64,000 nucleotides of DNA from JAGVPT01 sp963717445 (GTDB lineage Bacteria > Bacteroidota > Ignavibacteria > UBA10030 > UBA8401), in NCBI GenBank assembly GCA_963717445.1, contig OY970334.1, positions 930,001 to 994,000 of the forward strand, read 5' to 3'. Within the stretch, counting starts at the first letter, position 1. Each line of letters starts with the position of its first letter. Made by a program: the position numbers and the translations under genes. Below the pieces are notes generated by a model, which was not told the origin of the DNA, did not search any database, and saw nothing but the letters and a program-made list of their open reading frames with translations. This document shows, in pieces, positions 63,599 through 64,000 of the stretch.

Positions 63599-64000
63599 CT
63601 ATTCATCGCTCCTCACAGTTTTCGCATCCCGCAACAGCCAACGAAACAAATTCTCCGCTGCCTTATAGTTCTCGAACTCACCCGGTAATTTCCTGTTACC
63701 ATAGTATTCGTTGTAAAACCACGGGTCTCCGACCGCAACAACGCTTCCGTTCCCAAATTTCGAATAGCCGATGATCACGTCTCCTTTGTCTGCCAGAATC
63801 GGCTCTGCATTTCCCGAGAGTTTCAATGTTGAAATCTCTTTGAGATAAATCTTGTTGACGCCGTTGAACATCGGATGCAATGGAAGATTGGCAAAAGCAC
63901 CCATGTCGAAATTGTTTCCTTGAACTCGATTACGGCTATCTTCGTTGAAATGGATTCCAAATTGTTCCGCAAGCATATTGAGATGCTGGAATTCGGCGTT
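63599..64000 (-). CDS. C-terminal part of a DUF4350-like / unsaturated uronyl hydrolase-associated protein
   Basis: Open from the window edge to the TAG at 63599, so only the last ~133 residues are visible. NGSVVAVGDPWFYNEYYGNRKLPGEFENYKAAENLFRWLL resembles the C-terminal GATase-like (DUF4350) domain sometimes fused to GH105/GH88 unsaturated rhamnogalacturonyl hydrolases in Bacteroidota. That fits the pectin context, but the catalytic part lies outside the window. The gene precedes the GH28 gene by 24 bases, so they probably form one operon with CE8. Confidence 0.6.
   Translation of the reverse strand, partial: NAEFQHLNMLAEQFGIHFNEDSRNRVQGNNFDMGAFANLPLHPMFNGVNKIYLKEISTLKLSGNAEPILADKGDVIIGYSKFGNGSVVAVGDPWFYNEYYGNRKLPGEFENYKAAENLFRWLLRDAKTVRSDE

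Overview
The window looks like chromosomal DNA from a Bacteroidota/Chlorobiota-type bacterium, most like Ignavibacteria. The reasons are five secreted proteins ending in the type IX secretion (T9SS) sorting domain with the 'NYPNPFNPST' signature, a TonB-dependent receptor with a CarboxypepD_reg-like leader, and many genes with little or no Shine-Dalgarno sequence. These assignments rest on motif recognition only; no search was run.

Left part (1-10.3 kb, mostly minus strand): a truncated radical SAM protein; an MFS exporter; a module of hybrid histidine kinase, outer-membrane barrel and secreted type-1-copper protein; an LPP20-like exported protein; a frameshifted Ig-like lipoprotein; tRNA-Val(TAC) and tRNA-Gly(CCC). 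From 10.8 to 15 kb, on the plus strand: a membrane glycosyltransferase, a flippase-like membrane protein, a short coupled ORF, and a DUF362 protein that carries both a Tat signal and a T9SS sorting domain.

15.5-22.3 kb is a repeat-rich island. Two inverted copies of a ~0.55-0.63 kb element with 16-bp terminal inverted repeats (15999-16551 and 21691-22317) flank a CE15-type esterase, a beta-propeller protein, a tyrosine-recombinase remnant, a ribokinase-type kinase and a GRP-family sugar transporter. Aligning the two copies shows small double-hairpin elements (23-48 bp) present in one and absent in the other, with compensatory base changes in the stems. This is the most unusual structure in the window.

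22.3-64 kb is a large plant-cell-wall, chiefly pectin, utilisation region, nearly all on the minus strand. It encodes a GH9 enzyme, GH78 rhamnosidase, esterases (including a SASA/sialate-O-acetylesterase type), PL9 pectate lyase, CE8 pectinesterase, GH28 polygalacturonase, a TonB receptor without a SusD partner, large T9SS-exported beta-helix proteins and a DUF4861 protein. It also encodes a hexuronate pathway: KduI, KduD, UxaC, UxaE, an SDR-type UxuB, ExuT-like MFS, two tandem KDG kinases, KDPG aldolase and 6-phosphogluconate dehydrogenase, plus a LarA-like racemase and a PdxB-like dehydrogenase. Mannonate dehydratase (UxuA), needed to close the galacturonate route, is not in the window. An AT-rich Panacea-type toxin-antitoxin pair sits inside the region on the opposite strand.
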